The notes: generated by a model from the sequence alone, not told the origin. Positions 26,462-35,061 are shown, counted from the stretch's first letter. The stretch: 64,000 bases of DNA from Methanococcoides sp052057775 (GCF_052057775.1 NZ_CP195121.1:1612001-1676000); one strand, 5' to 3'. Program-made: numbers and translations.

Positions 26462-26489
26462 GACATGTCTCAAAAGGCATGTCTTTTTT
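26462..26489 (+). terminator. Terminator after the DHA2 pump
   Basis: GACATG...CATGTC hairpin with a run of six T, 17 nt after the stop codon. Confidence 0.6.
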
Positions 26490-26506
26490 ACTTTTTCAGG
26501 CAGTTA

Positions 26507-26707
26507 CCGGCACAGGCATTGGGATTGCATCAGAAATGCAGGAAGAGATTCAGTCCTTTTACACAGGTGGATGCCTCCAGCAAAAGAAGGTATGGTGACA
26601 CATGTCTGGGGCTTGCCTTCGTTAAAAAGTTCGCTGAAATACACAGCGGATAAGTCTGGCTTGAAAATGAAGAGGAAAAAGGAGTAACTTTACCTCACCA
26701 TTGAAAT
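26507..26707 (+). pseudogene. C-terminal remnant of a sensor histidine kinase
   Basis: Three short frames in succession give VTGTGIGIASEMQEEI, then SPFTQVDASSKRRYGDT and LGLAFVKKFAEIHSG, then VWLENEEEKGVTLP. These are the G1, F and G2 boxes of a HATPase_c domain in the right order, broken by at least two frameshifts. The kinase is not functional. Confidence 0.65.
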
Positions 26708-26871
26708 CAGAAACGAGATGATTGAATTTATCTGATACATTGGGAATGTGGGTATCTAAAAAAGTAAACCTTCAGTAACTAATCTTTACAATTTTTAAGT
26801 CACATTCAGTTGATATTTAATTTGAAAGTATTTATGTATTGGAAATAGAGGATAGTGACAGTACAAAGATA

Positions 26872-26994
26872 TCACCGGAAGAACTTTTCATTGATCAGGC
26901 TTACAATTTCATGTACGCTACTGGAATTTGAAAAAGAACCAATATATATTTTCTTTGCGCTTTCATCGTTACTCGTAAATTCTCTTTTAGTCAC
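26872..26994 (-). CDS. Conserved 40-residue protein, copy 2
   Basis: From GTG 26994, with GAGGATA as ribosome site. The product (TKREFTSNDESAKKIYIG, HEIVSLINEK) parallels the protein at 21861-21992 over its length. It follows the cyclophilin-like gene at 27058 by about 60 nt, as the first copy follows its own cyclophilin-like gene. Function unknown. Confidence 0.5.
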   Translation of the reverse strand: MTKREFTSNDESAKKIYIGSFSNSSSVHEIVSLINEKFFR

Positions 26995-27057
26995 AATAGA
27001 TATCCTCTTTGTTCACTATATTTATTTTCAAAAAAATTACTGGCTTCTTTCATCCCA

Positions 27058-27435
27058 TCAGGCCAGTTCTATCAAAATATCAAAGCTGCCATTTAATGAA
27101 TCCATCGTGGAAGGGTCACAGTCAATAACACCAAGATTTATAAATTCACCATAGCAATTTTCTTCATTAGCAAACAAAATGGTAAAATAATCTCCTTGAG
27201 TAGTAAAGTCAATATCACCATTTTTCCATCCCGGAACCAGGTCTTCATCACTATATGATAATGGTTGATCCATTACACCACAAACATCAAACTCATATCT
27301 GCTGGCACGGACTGTATAGGGCAGTCTGCTGATGAGTTCTCTGGCAGGTTTACCATCATTTAATATTCCAGGAATGATTTTGCTACCGAAATGCATGTTG
27401 ATTTTTGTTCCATTCTTTATTTCGCGAGTTGTCAT
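27058..27435 (-). CDS. Cyclophilin-like domain protein
   Basis: A 125-residue single-domain protein of the cyclophilin-like (DUF369-type) family, without signal peptide: INMHFGSKIIPGILNDGKPA, RELISRLPYTV, and a closing GEFINLGVIDC. Such proteins are frequent in gene clusters with flavodoxins and cupins. Function unknown. It is 85 nt downstream of the cupin-hydrolase fusion gene and probably in its operon. Confidence 0.75.
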   Translation of the reverse strand: MTTREIKNGTKINMHFGSKIIPGILNDGKPARELISRLPYTVRASRYEFDVCGVMDQPLSYSDEDLVPGWKNGDIDFTTQGDYFTILFANEENCYGEFINLGVIDCDPSTMDSLNGSFDILIELA

Positions 27436-27520
27436 ATCTAAATCCTCACTTGTTAGTACAATGTCAAAAAAATTAAAATTGGAAAAATAGAAAGATGATT
27501 TTCTATTTTGCCATATTCTT

Positions 27521-29047
27521 TTAGTTCAGGTTTTCTTTGAAGAATGATTCCAACTTGTCAAATGGAATATAGTCATTCTCTCCACCATCATACAGATCGA
27601 TGTGTCTTGCTCCTGGAACAATTACCAATTCTTTTGGTTCAGCTGCTCTTTCATATGCTTCTTCAGTATAATATCTGGAGTGAGCATTCTCTCCCATGAT
27701 GAAAAGAATCGGTCTTGGGGAAATTGTTTCAATGTAGTTCATCTGAGGGAAGTTCATAAATGACATACCACTTGTTGTGGTAAATGCTGCTCCTGCATTT
27801 GGATGGAATCCTCTTTCCATTGCATAGTATTCAAAGAATTCACTTGTGACAGGATCTAAACCTTCTGGAATTGATTCTGCTGGTTCACCAGGGAATCCGG
27901 TAGGTACTAATGGACTTCCGTTTTCAAAGTCTACCCATCTTTGCTCAGCCATTTGAGCTAAAGATGCAGCACGCTGTTCATCAGTCAAGGTATATCCGAA
28001 TCCATCTCTGAACATGCTACTAATATCATACATGCTTGCAGTAGCAACGGCTTTAATACGCGGATCGACCTGAGCTGCAGTAAGTGCAAATCCTCCACTG
28101 CCACAAATTCCAATAACTCCGATCTTCTCCCTGTCTACAAAGTCTCTGGTGCCGATAAAATCAACCGCTGCACTAAAATCTTCAACAAACAGATCCGGAG
28201 ATGAGATATGTCTTGGTTCTCCTCCACTATCACCATTATAAGATTCGTCGAAGGCTAAAGCAACAAAACCTCTTTGAGCCATCTCCTGAGCATAGATGCC
28301 TGCGCCCTGTTCCTTTACTCCGCCGTAAGGAGTTCCAACGATAATTGCAGGATATTTTTGGGACCTATTTATATCTTTAGATACGTATAAATGACCTGCA
28401 ACTTCTACTCCAAATTTATTTTTGAATCGAACTTCTTCTAAAATTACATTATCACTTAGATCGAAAGTAAGATCCCCCGGATCAAATCTTTCTTGTTCAC
28501 TATTTTCTTGCACCATATTATCTGCCTCTAGATTTTCTTCTGATCCCATGACCAGATTATTGTATTGTTCATCAGTAACATTTCCAAACCATTCTGCAGC
28601 TCCTGCTTGTGGATTTGTAGTGACCCCAACATGCTCAAATGTACTATCTGCTGTTGCACCATGCCAGTGTATGACATTTGGTGGAATTTCTACAACATCT
28701 CCGGCTTTCAGTAACCTTGCTGGTTTACCTTCTTCTTGATAATAACCTTCTCCACTGGTGACGAATAGAAGTTGCCCCCCAGGATGAGAATGCCAGTCGG
28801 TCCTTGCTCCTTCTGAAAATATTACATTATACGATGGAGAGTTGAAAGTATCATCAGTTACAAGCATTTCTACCCATACGTCTCCTGTAAAAGTATCTTC
28901 AAGTGGGCCTCCAGCAACATTGTTTCCTCTTGGAAATATTGTACTGTCTTGTTGGTCATTAGCAGAATTACTAATACATCCTGTAACAGCAATAACCATC
29001 AAGAAAAGACCAACCATAATTAATGTGCTTTTATTATTTTTTGACAT
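27521..29047 (-). CDS. Lipoprotein fusing a cupin with an alpha/beta hydrolase
   Basis: The 508-residue protein has a lipoprotein signal with lipobox VTGC (Cys 24), a cupin domain (about 45-170, metal-binding WHSHPGGQ and IHWHG) and an alpha/beta hydrolase (about 195-508, GTPYGGVKEQGAG, nucleophile in GICGSGG, His in GARHIDLYD). The hydrolase half is a close paralogue of the protein at 19231 and the cupin half of the protein at 32338. It should sit outside the membrane. The combination suggests two-step processing of a small organic compound; the substrate is unknown. Confidence 0.85.
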   Translation of the reverse strand: MSKNNKSTLIMVGLFLMVIAVTGCISNSANDQQDSTIFPRGNNVAGGPLEDTFTGDVWVEMLVTDDTFNSPSYNVIFSEGARTDWHSHPGGQLLFVTSGEGYYQEEGKPARLLKAGDVVEIPPNVIHWHGATADSTFEHVGVTTNPQAGAAEWFGNVTDEQYNNLVMGSEENLEADNMVQENSEQERFDPGDLTFDLSDNVILEEVRFKNKFGVEVAGHLYVSKDINRSQKYPAIIVGTPYGGVKEQGAGIYAQEMAQRGFVALAFDESYNGDSGGEPRHISSPDLFVEDFSAAVDFIGTRDFVDREKIGVIGICGSGGFALTAAQVDPRIKAVATASMYDISSMFRDGFGYTLTDEQRAASLAQMAEQRWVDFENGSPLVPTGFPGEPAESIPEGLDPVTSEFFEYYAMERGFHPNAGAAFTTTSGMSFMNFPQMNYIETISPRPILFIMGENAHSRYYTEEAYERAAEPKELVIVPGARHIDLYDGGENDYIPFDKLESFFKENLN

Positions 29048-29124
29048 TATCTATTCCTCTAATTCATAATTTATACCATCAACTTTCCTTTTCTAAAAGG
29101 TCCTATATGCTCAACACATGTGCA

Positions 29125-29197
29125 TGATTGAGTAATCAGTCATTATTTTTTATAAACGTGCAACTCATCGGAGTTACTAAGAGTGACTAATCAGTCA
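29125..29197 (-). promoter_or_regulatory. Promoter with two TetR-type operators (cupin-hydrolase)
   Basis: TGATTGAGTAATCAGTCA at 29125-29142 and AGAGTGACTAATCAGTCA at 29180-29197 flank a minus-strand TATA-like TTTATAAA (about 29148-29156). Both fit TGAnTGAnTAnTCAnTCA, the second with one change. Confidence 0.6.
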
Positions 29198-29234
29198 GAC
29201 AACTAGAGATTGTACTAGTATATATGAATAAGCA

Positions 29235-29810
29235 TTACAAAGTTCTGATAACCTTTGCCGGTACACCAGCCACGACTGTGTTAGGAGGAACATCTTGCGT
29301 AACGACAGCTGCGGCTGCTACAACAGAGTTCTCTCCGATAGTTACACCAGGTAAAATCGTTGCGGCAGCGCCTATCCATACATTCTTTTTGATCCATATC
29401 GGAGTTGACATTACTTCTCTTCTATGGGCCGGATCCAATGGATGATTGGATGTGATAAGATTTACCTTGGGTCCTATTTTGGTGTTATCCTCGATAGTTA
29501 TGCCACCTCTGTCCATAAAGGTACATGCGTGATTGATAAACACATTTTTACCGAGCTTGATATTCCGTCCAAAATCTGTATAGAATGGAGGAATTACCCA
29601 AAAGGACTCATCTACCTCAGAACCTATCAACTCACTGAAAAGGCTTCTTATTTCATCCTCATTATGAACTGAAGTATTCAATATGGTGGTTAGTTCCACA
29701 GCACGATGAATCACTTCCTTTAATTTAGGATATTCCGGGTCATCTATAGAAACCGGTTCTCCAGACCTGTCACGTTCAAAAATATCATTATGGAACGCTT
29801 TTTCGCTCAT
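29235..29810 (-). CDS. Maltose/galactoside O-acetyltransferase-like protein
   Basis: A 191-residue left-handed beta-helix acetyltransferase of the Maa/LacA/NodL group: DFGRNIKLGKNVFINHACTF, DNTKIGPKVNLITSNHPLDP with the catalytic His, and a hexapeptide tail IGAAATILPGVTIG. It should transfer acetyl from acetyl-CoA to a sugar or similar hydroxyl. The last gene of the operon cupin, dehydrogenase, flavodoxin, CMD protein, acetyltransferase (intergenic gaps 25 to 81 nt). Confidence 0.85.
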   Translation of the reverse strand: MSEKAFHNDIFERDRSGEPVSIDDPEYPKLKEVIHRAVELTTILNTSVHNEDEIRSLFSELIGSEVDESFWVIPPFYTDFGRNIKLGKNVFINHACTFMDRGGITIEDNTKIGPKVNLITSNHPLDPAHRREVMSTPIWIKKNVWIGAAATILPGVTIGENSVVAAAAVVTQDVPPNTVVAGVPAKVIRTL

Positions 29811-29840
29811 TGAAACTATCTCCCTGATCCACCATCAAAT

Positions 29841-30593
29841 TTATTCCGGTATCAATTCGTTCAAACAAGTAATCGCATTCAATGTTCTTGGATATCCGAT
29901 ATACGGCAAAAGTTGTGTAACTGTGCTGAGCAGTGTTTCTTTCTCGTTCCCTACATTCAGATTACCCATGATATGCCCTTTTAACTGAGTTTCGCATCCG
30001 CCAAGTGTCAGGATAATAGAAAACGTAAGTAGCTCTCTTGTTTTTACATCCAGACCTTTTCTGGTGTAGTAATCACCAAAACAGTTTGCAGAAAGATGTT
30101 TCTGAATATGGATCTGGTTTTCAGGTGCTGCTTCGTACATATTATCGATTATATCACCGAATATCTCCTTCTGCACTTCCAGTCCCTTTTCAAATCGTGT
30201 TTCAGGTGAAGTTGTAGACTGACCTTCCAATGGCAGTTCAATTCCTCTGCTTTCCAGTATTTCATTGGTGGCATGAATAAAGTCAACAGTTTTTGCAAAT
30301 CCCACATATGGTATGGATTGATATACTATCTCCTTGACCTCGATGGGAGTTACACCAACATTAAGTGCCCCGTTGAGCATTACTTTATATTCACTTAAGG
30401 TCTGGCTTGCTATCAGCGAGCTCAGAATTACCATCATTCTGGTCTTTTTATCTATATTTCCATAGCTGATCACTTCATCAAAAGCAAAATTATCGAAAAC
30501 TTCCATAAGTTCCGGGTCTGTTACTTTCAAAGTCGATTTCTGATCGAGGAATAATTCATCACGATTCCGTTTTGCTGTTTCACTTATACTCAT
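29841..30593 (-). CDS. Carboxymuconolactone-decarboxylase-like (AhpD-like) protein, two domains
   Basis: The 250-residue protein contains two CMD domains, about residues 35-110 and 150-245. The first has KTRMMVILSSLIASQ, the second VKTRELLTFSIILTLGGCETQLKGH. The paired CxxC of AhpD peroxidase is not present; only a single Cys lies in the GGCETQLKGH segment, so a peroxidase role is uncertain. Domain duplicates like this occur in cupin/flavodoxin clusters. Part of the operon controlled from 32806. Confidence 0.8.
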   Translation of the reverse strand: MSISETAKRNRDELFLDQKSTLKVTDPELMEVFDNFAFDEVISYGNIDKKTRMMVILSSLIASQTLSEYKVMLNGALNVGVTPIEVKEIVYQSIPYVGFAKTVDFIHATNEILESRGIELPLEGQSTTSPETRFEKGLEVQKEIFGDIIDNMYEAAPENQIHIQKHLSANCFGDYYTRKGLDVKTRELLTFSIILTLGGCETQLKGHIMGNLNVGNEKETLLSTVTQLLPYIGYPRTLNAITCLNELIPE

Positions 30594-30623
30594 TATTTAG
30601 CCTCACTTTCATTCTTAGATGAT

Positions 30624-31163
30624 TCAAAACACCCTGCTAATCGATTCCAACCAGTCTTCAACATCCTTTTTTGCAGCACTTACAAGAGAGCCCTGAATAG
30701 CGAATCCCTTCAAAAGTGTCGCTTTCGGGCAAAGCTTTGCAATATCGTCCTCACTGCGACCCATTCCGCCTCCTCCGTGCGTACAGAACGGAACAATGGT
30801 CTTTCCGGAAAGGTCATATTCTTCCAGGAACGTGAACAGCGGCATTGGCATCGTTCCCAACCAGTTAGGGTAACCAAGGAAAATCACATTATAAGATTCC
30901 ATGTTCTCCACATGGCTGGAAAGTTCAGGTCTGGCATTTCCATTCAATTCCTTTTTTGCTACGTTGACGGTTGCAGAATAATCCTTTGGATAGGAATGTA
31001 CTGTATCAATACTGAAAAGATCGCCACCCGTTATTTCGGAAATCATGCCGGCTAACAATTTTGTGTTTCCTACCGGAAGATTTACGATCTTGCCACTGAG
31101 ATTGTTATTGCCAGCACGCGAAAAATAAGCTACCAGACATTTCACTTCATTCAGATCAGACAT
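30624..31163 (-). CDS. Flavodoxin
   Basis: A 179-residue protein of the flavodoxin_4 type: VKCLVAYFSRAGNN with the phosphate-binding loop, VIFLGYPNWLGTMPMPLFTF around the flavin ring, and IVPFCTHGGGGMGRSEDDI. It should carry electrons through FMN; partners may be the alcohol dehydrogenase or other oxidoreductases in the operon. It lies 81 nt after the dehydrogenase gene. Confidence 0.85.
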   Translation of the reverse strand: MSDLNEVKCLVAYFSRAGNNNLSGKIVNLPVGNTKLLAGMISEITGGDLFSIDTVHSYPKDYSATVNVAKKELNGNARPELSSHVENMESYNVIFLGYPNWLGTMPMPLFTFLEEYDLSGKTIVPFCTHGGGGMGRSEDDIAKLCPKATLLKGFAIQGSLVSAAKKDVEDWLESISRVF

Positions 31164-31244
31164 TTATTATCCCATGCCTTCTTTTTGTTCGCTGAAATTA
31201 GCCTCGCCTTTTATGATAAAAAGCAAGGACCTGGTCAGGTCCTA

Positions 31245-32312
31245 TTATAAGGATGATATGTCAATCACATATCGATAGCGAGCTTCTTTATTTACGACCT
31301 TATCCCATGTCTTATTGATCATTTCAGGTTCGATCATCTGAATTACCGGATAGATCTTATTTTCTGCACAATAATCAACTACTTCCTGAGTTTCCGGGAT
31401 TCCTCCAATAAGTGATCCATTGAAGTTCACTCTGTTGAAGATCATATTGAAGTTGTTAATTGTGAGTTCTCCTCCAATTGGTTGTCCTACTTGAGTGAAG
31501 TATCCGTTTGGTCTTACGCAATCAATGTATGATGACATTTCATATGCGTATGGAATTGTGGATATCATGAAATCCATTTTTCCTTTCCATGGTTCCAGGT
31601 CGCCTGGCGAGTTAACAACAATAACTTCTGTTGCTCCGAATGCAAGGCAATCTTCTTTTTTGCTTTCAGTGGTTGTAAAGGCATAAACTTCGGCACCTTT
31701 TGATACGGCTAATTTAATAGCTACGTGCCCCAGCCCACCAATTCCTGCAACTCCTACTTTATCTCCTTTTTTGATATTAGCTTTCATTAAAGGTGAATAT
31801 GTAGTAATACCGGCACATAGTAATGGAGCAGCTTCCTGAAGATCAATGGAATCAGGGATCTTTATCGCAAAATGCTCGGTGACAACGATGTTTTGGGAAT
31901 ATCCTCCCTGGCTTATACCTGTAGGTGATGATTCTTCAGGATAACCATATGTCATTATAGTTGCACCGTTGTCACAATGATGTTCTTCACCATTGTTGCA
32001 GCTTTCACATTCCATACAACTGCTAACCATGCAACCAACTCCTGCACGATCACCGACTTTGAACTTTGTTACGTTCTTTCCAACAGCAGAAACCACACCC
32101 ACAATTTCATGACCAGGAACTTGTGGATATGGTTGTGGTCCCCAGTGTCCTTTGATCTGATGAATGTCAGAATGACAAACTCCACAATATTTAATGTCAA
32201 TTAGAATGTCATTATCGCCTACAGGTCTTCGTTCAAAGGACCAGGGAACCAGCTTTCCGGACTCATCTTTTCCGGCATAACTTTTTGATTGAATATTTTC
32301 TGCCATGTTCAT
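31245..32312 (-). CDS. Zinc-dependent NAD(P) alcohol dehydrogenase (YahK/CAD type)
   Basis: The 355-residue enzyme has catalytic zinc ligands in CGVCHSDIH (Cys 43/46, His 47) and GHEIVG (His 68, Glu 69), four structural-zinc cysteines around 100-114 (CMECESCNNGEEHHC region) and a Rossmann fold with GIGGLGHVAIKL. It resembles cinnamyl-alcohol/YahK-type reductases that reduce aldehydes with NADPH. Second gene of the operon after the cupin. A role in aldehyde detoxification fits the island but is inferred. Confidence 0.88.
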   Translation of the reverse strand: MNMAENIQSKSYAGKDESGKLVPWSFERRPVGDNDILIDIKYCGVCHSDIHQIKGHWGPQPYPQVPGHEIVGVVSAVGKNVTKFKVGDRAGVGCMVSSCMECESCNNGEEHHCDNGATIMTYGYPEESSPTGISQGGYSQNIVVTEHFAIKIPDSIDLQEAAPLLCAGITTYSPLMKANIKKGDKVGVAGIGGLGHVAIKLAVSKGAEVYAFTTTESKKEDCLAFGATEVIVVNSPGDLEPWKGKMDFMISTIPYAYEMSSYIDCVRPNGYFTQVGQPIGGELTINNFNMIFNRVNFNGSLIGGIPETQEVVDYCAENKIYPVIQMIEPEMINKTWDKVVNKEARYRYVIDISSL

Positions 32313-32337
32313 GCCTCTCTTTTTTACTCGGTCAAAT

Positions 32338-32760
32338 TCATTTCAATTTTTTGTAGTCTTCATCAGCTACCGGTTCCAGCCATTCTACCGGACCTGCACT
32401 AATATTCGTCTCAACGGAAAGATGCTCGAACCAGCTGTCATGTGCAGCTCCATGCCAGTGTTTTACATTTGAAGGTATCAGCACGACATCACCAGGTTTA
32501 AGTTCCTGTGCAGGCTTTCCTTCTTCCTGATAGTAACCTCGTCCGCCTGTTACTAACAGGATCTGACCTCCAGGATGCTTATGCCAATTATTTATGCATC
32601 CGGGTTCGAATGTTACATTGCCGATGGGACAATTAAATTCATTCTCTCTTCCAACCAGCATGCTAAGCCATGCTTTACCTGAAAAATACTTGCTGAACAT
32701 TTCCGGAAGTTCTTGTCCTTTCGGAAAGATCACGTTTTCACTTGAGTTTGATTTATCCAT
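32338..32760 (-). CDS. Cupin-domain protein
   Basis: A 140-residue single-cupin protein with metal-binding WHKHPGGQ and VKHWHG motifs, cytoplasmic. It is closely similar to the cupin half of the fusion lipoprotein at 27521. The start ATG 32760 is preferred; a TTG at 32766 is also possible. First gene of a five-gene operon, preceded by a perfect TetR-type palindrome. Confidence 0.85.
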   Translation of the reverse strand: MDKSNSSENVIFPKGQELPEMFSKYFSGKAWLSMLVGRENEFNCPIGNVTFEPGCINNWHKHPGGQILLVTGGRGYYQEEGKPAQELKPGDVVLIPSNVKHWHGAAHDSWFEHLSVETNISAGPVEWLEPVADEDYKKLK

Positions 32761-32805
32761 TTTCAATTTCCTCTGTTTTTGATTAAGTTATTTATCAGTA
32801 AACTT

Positions 32806-32823
32806 TGAGTGACTAATCACTCA
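32806..32823 (-). promoter_or_regulatory. TetR-type operator of the cupin operon
   Basis: TGAGTGACTAATCACTCA, a perfect inverted repeat with an exact fit to TGAnTGAnTAnTCAnTCA. It lies 46 nt before the cupin ATG and just after the TetR gene's stop. Confidence 0.65.
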
Positions 32824-32842
32824 AAAACTTGAATAAAAAATA

Positions 32843-33418
32843 TTATTTTTTGACCAGCCCTTCCCAGATAACTTGAAATCCATCTGCAATGACCTTATCT
32901 TTGTCCTGTGGTTCAGAATCAAGGATAAAGCTGACCACCGTCCTGCTGGACTGATAGAACATTGCCATGACAAGTTCTGCGGAATAATCCTTTATATCGC
33001 CATTTGTTATTCCTTCTTTCACAAGATCATGAAGGAATACATATTCTTTCATGACTATCTCACGTGTATAATTCGTTATGTAGGGAGAAGAGCAGAACTG
33101 ACCGACAAAAAGAAAATCTTCCGGATTATTGAGTCCCCATTCTATCATATTATACCAGATCTTCTTTAATTTATCATGGAAAGTGCTCTGTGTCTGAAGA
33201 TCTTCACCCATGCTTCGGCTTAATTTACCCTTCACATCAAAATACAGATCATTAATGAGGTCCTCTTTAGTAGGGAAATAATTGAACAATGTACCTGTAG
33301 CTACACCTGCTTCTTTTGATATCTGGGCAGTGGAAGCTCCGTGGAAGCCTCTTTCAGTAAAGAGGTCCAGTGCCGCCTTCAGAAGGGCTGCTTTTTTATC
33401 TTCGATCTTTTCTTTCAT
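32843..33418 (-). CDS. TetR/AcrR-family transcriptional repressor
   Basis: The 191-residue protein has a TetR DNA-binding domain (AALLKAALDLFTERGFHGAS, then ISKEAGVATGTLFNYFPTKEDLI as recognition part) and a helical C-terminal ligand domain. The palindromes in this island resemble the operator type of fatty-acid-sensing TetR proteins such as Bacillus FadR/YsiA (TGAATGAnTAnTCATTCA, established). It probably represses the promoters at 20263, 23975, 29125, 32806 and its own. Ligand unknown. Confidence 0.85.
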   Translation of the reverse strand: MKEKIEDKKAALLKAALDLFTERGFHGASTAQISKEAGVATGTLFNYFPTKEDLINDLYFDVKGKLSRSMGEDLQTQSTFHDKLKKIWYNMIEWGLNNPEDFLFVGQFCSSPYITNYTREIVMKEYVFLHDLVKEGITNGDIKDYSAELVMAMFYQSSRTVVSFILDSEPQDKDKVIADGFQVIWEGLVKK

Positions 33419-33434
33419 GAATTATCTCTATGAT

Positions 33435-33452
33435 TGACTGATTAGTCATTTT
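33435..33452 (-). promoter_or_regulatory. Probable operator of the TetR gene
   Basis: TGACTGATTAGTCATTT at 33435-33451 is a partial match to TGAnTGAnTAnTCAnTCA, with a good left and inner half. It lies 17 nt upstream of the TetR start and beside TATA-like TTATATATT, consistent with autoregulation. Confidence 0.45.
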
Positions 33453-33507
33453 ATATATTAAACAACTATTTTGCTATAAATACATTATGCATTCATTTTA
33501 AAAAAAA

Positions 33508-33685
33508 TCAAGCAACAAAAAACCCGGTATCCATCAGTTCAGGGAGGATCTCTTCAAGTGATGAATAAATGATATGCATCTCCACTATGCCTCCATCTTC
33601 AGATACAATACATTTAGCTGTCCGGTTAACAAAATCGTTGTCATTGGTAATGACAACATAGTTCTCATCCACATCCTGGTATTTC
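33508..33685 (-). pseudogene. Remnant of a PIN-like/DUF5615-like protein
   Basis: A start-less frame reads YQDVDENYVVITNDNDFVNR and ends in EEILPELMDTGFFVA. VVITNDNDF resembles the acidic motif of PIN-like toxins (DUF5615). A TAG lies just upstream and no start or partner antitoxin is seen. The rest of 33419-33943 holds nothing I can identify. Confidence 0.3.
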
Positions 33686-33943
33686 TACCTTGAAAAAACG
33701 AAAAAGAGATTTCCATATTTATTCAAAAACAGTGTTTAAGTATAATATTTAGCTTATAGGGATAATTTTCCAGAAGTTTTAAGAATTGCCTTTTCTCGTC
33801 TTATCTATAACCCCGCAGTTTTTTAAATAATGGTAATTGGAAATTCCAAACCCTCTCTCTTTATTTATAAATTTGTGAAAAATCCATCCTAATCGCCAGG
33901 TTGTTCTAATAATATACCCTTTCTGAAAAGGATTTGTGGATAT

Positions 33944-34147
33944 TTATTCAATTTCCACAAATTCCACATAATTACTTGAAATTTTGATCGCGGAATCGAA
34001 CATGTTCCCTTCACGATTGATCTTTCTCATGTATTCAAGTTTCTCTTTATGCATGTCAGCTTTATCCAATGCTCTAATTACACAACGTATCAAACCATTG
34101 ATATCATTAGAGTCACCGTAAAAAGTACATTTTGGTTTATCGCTCAT
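33944..34147 (-). CDS. Small protein of unknown function
   Basis: A 67-residue cytoplasmic protein starting at ATG 34147, which has a GTGGGG ribosome site; an upstream in-frame ATG at 34231 would include promoter sequence. It has two cysteines, a central helix (IRCVIRALDKADMHKEKLEY) and a closing strand (IKISSNYVEFVEIE). I do not recognise the family. A perfect palindrome lies 24 nt upstream of its start. Confidence 0.5.
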   Translation of the reverse strand: MSDKPKCTFYGDSNDINGLIRCVIRALDKADMHKEKLEYMRKINREGNMFDSAIKISSNYVEFVEIE

Positions 34148-34170
34148 TATAGTCCCCACAACAAATAATA

Positions 34171-34190
34171 GAACAAATGAACATTTGTTC
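34171..34190 (-). promoter_or_regulatory. Palindromic operator
   Basis: GAACAAATGAACATTTGTTC is a perfect 9+9 inverted repeat with a 2-nt centre, upstream of the small gene at 33944. A half-site ACAAATGTTCACT recurs at about 34318-34330. The regulator is unknown. Confidence 0.5.
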
Positions 34191-34590
34191 ATCCATTCAC
34201 ATAACAATAATAAACTTTTAACAATATGCACAAACCTTTAAAAAAAGATTTGTTATATAATTTGTTATATATATACTTCCTACCTTTAATAAGGTTTGTA
34301 TCAAGTTATATTAAAACAAATGTTCACTAGCACTAAGTACTCATTATTTAGGAGTGTGATGTAGTGATAGTTAAGGACCCTAAAAACGATACACCCAAAA
34401 ATTTCAAATAAATGAAATGAATAAACTCTTTTTAGTATATTCTTTAACTACCTTAAGACCAACATGTGTATATATTATCATGCCATTTTGGATAACAGTC
34501 AACTAGTTCATCGAGACCTTCCAAGAATAATGGATTCACAAGTCGGCTCTTTTGGATTAATTTGGTATTGAATATAAAGGGAGGTTAACA

Positions 34591-34779
34591 ATGGAACGAA
34601 GAGGTTTCAATAACAGAGGTGCTGGGCGCCGTGGTTTCAACAACGGACCAAAAGAGATGCATAAAGCAACATGTGCTGACTGCGGTCAGGAAACTGAAGT
34701 GCCTTTCGTACCGGATCCTAACAGACCGGTATATTGCAGGGAATGCTTCCAGAGCCACAGACCACCTAAGAAATATTAA
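34591..34779 (+). CDS. CxxC-x17-CxxC zinc-ribbon protein
   Basis: A 62-residue protein with a Gly/Arg/Asn-rich N-terminus (RRGFNNRGAGRRGFNNG) and a zinc ribbon CADC...CREC with VPFVPDPNRPVY between, the pattern of a small zinc-finger family known from methanosarcinas. The basic N-terminus suggests RNA or DNA binding. GGGAGGT lies before the ATG. It is a single gene; the role is unknown. The preceding stretch (34191-34590) shows only promoter-like AT-rich DNA. Confidence 0.75.
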   Translation: MERRGFNNRGAGRRGFNNGPKEMHKATCADCGQETEVPFVPDPNRPVYCRECFQSHRPPKKY

Positions 34780-34909
34780 GTGGGTGTGAAGGGTAATATT
34801 CTCTTAAAAGATCAAATTAAAGATGTGCGATAAGATAGAAATATTCTGGCATGATCGCATGATCTATTTTTTACGTTTTTGGATATCCATAATTGATTCA
34901 TGGATGAAC

Positions 34910-35061
34910 TAAATTCCATACATGATAAATGAATGTAAATGGTTTCTTGATCCTTGCATTCTGTTTCATATGGTTCAACGTACTCTTAGAGAACACTATT
35001 TTATTCCATTAGGTGCAGAAAATGTAAAATTATATCTGCGACTCTTGACCCTTAAGAGATT
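34910..35061 (+). repeat. Dispersed repeat, copy 4
   Basis: Contains AATGAATGTAAATGGTTT, CATTCTGTTTCATATG, CTTAGAGAACA, GGTGCAGAA and CTTAAGAG, in the same order as in 5530-5690. It joins directly to a decayed permease gene. Confidence 0.35.
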
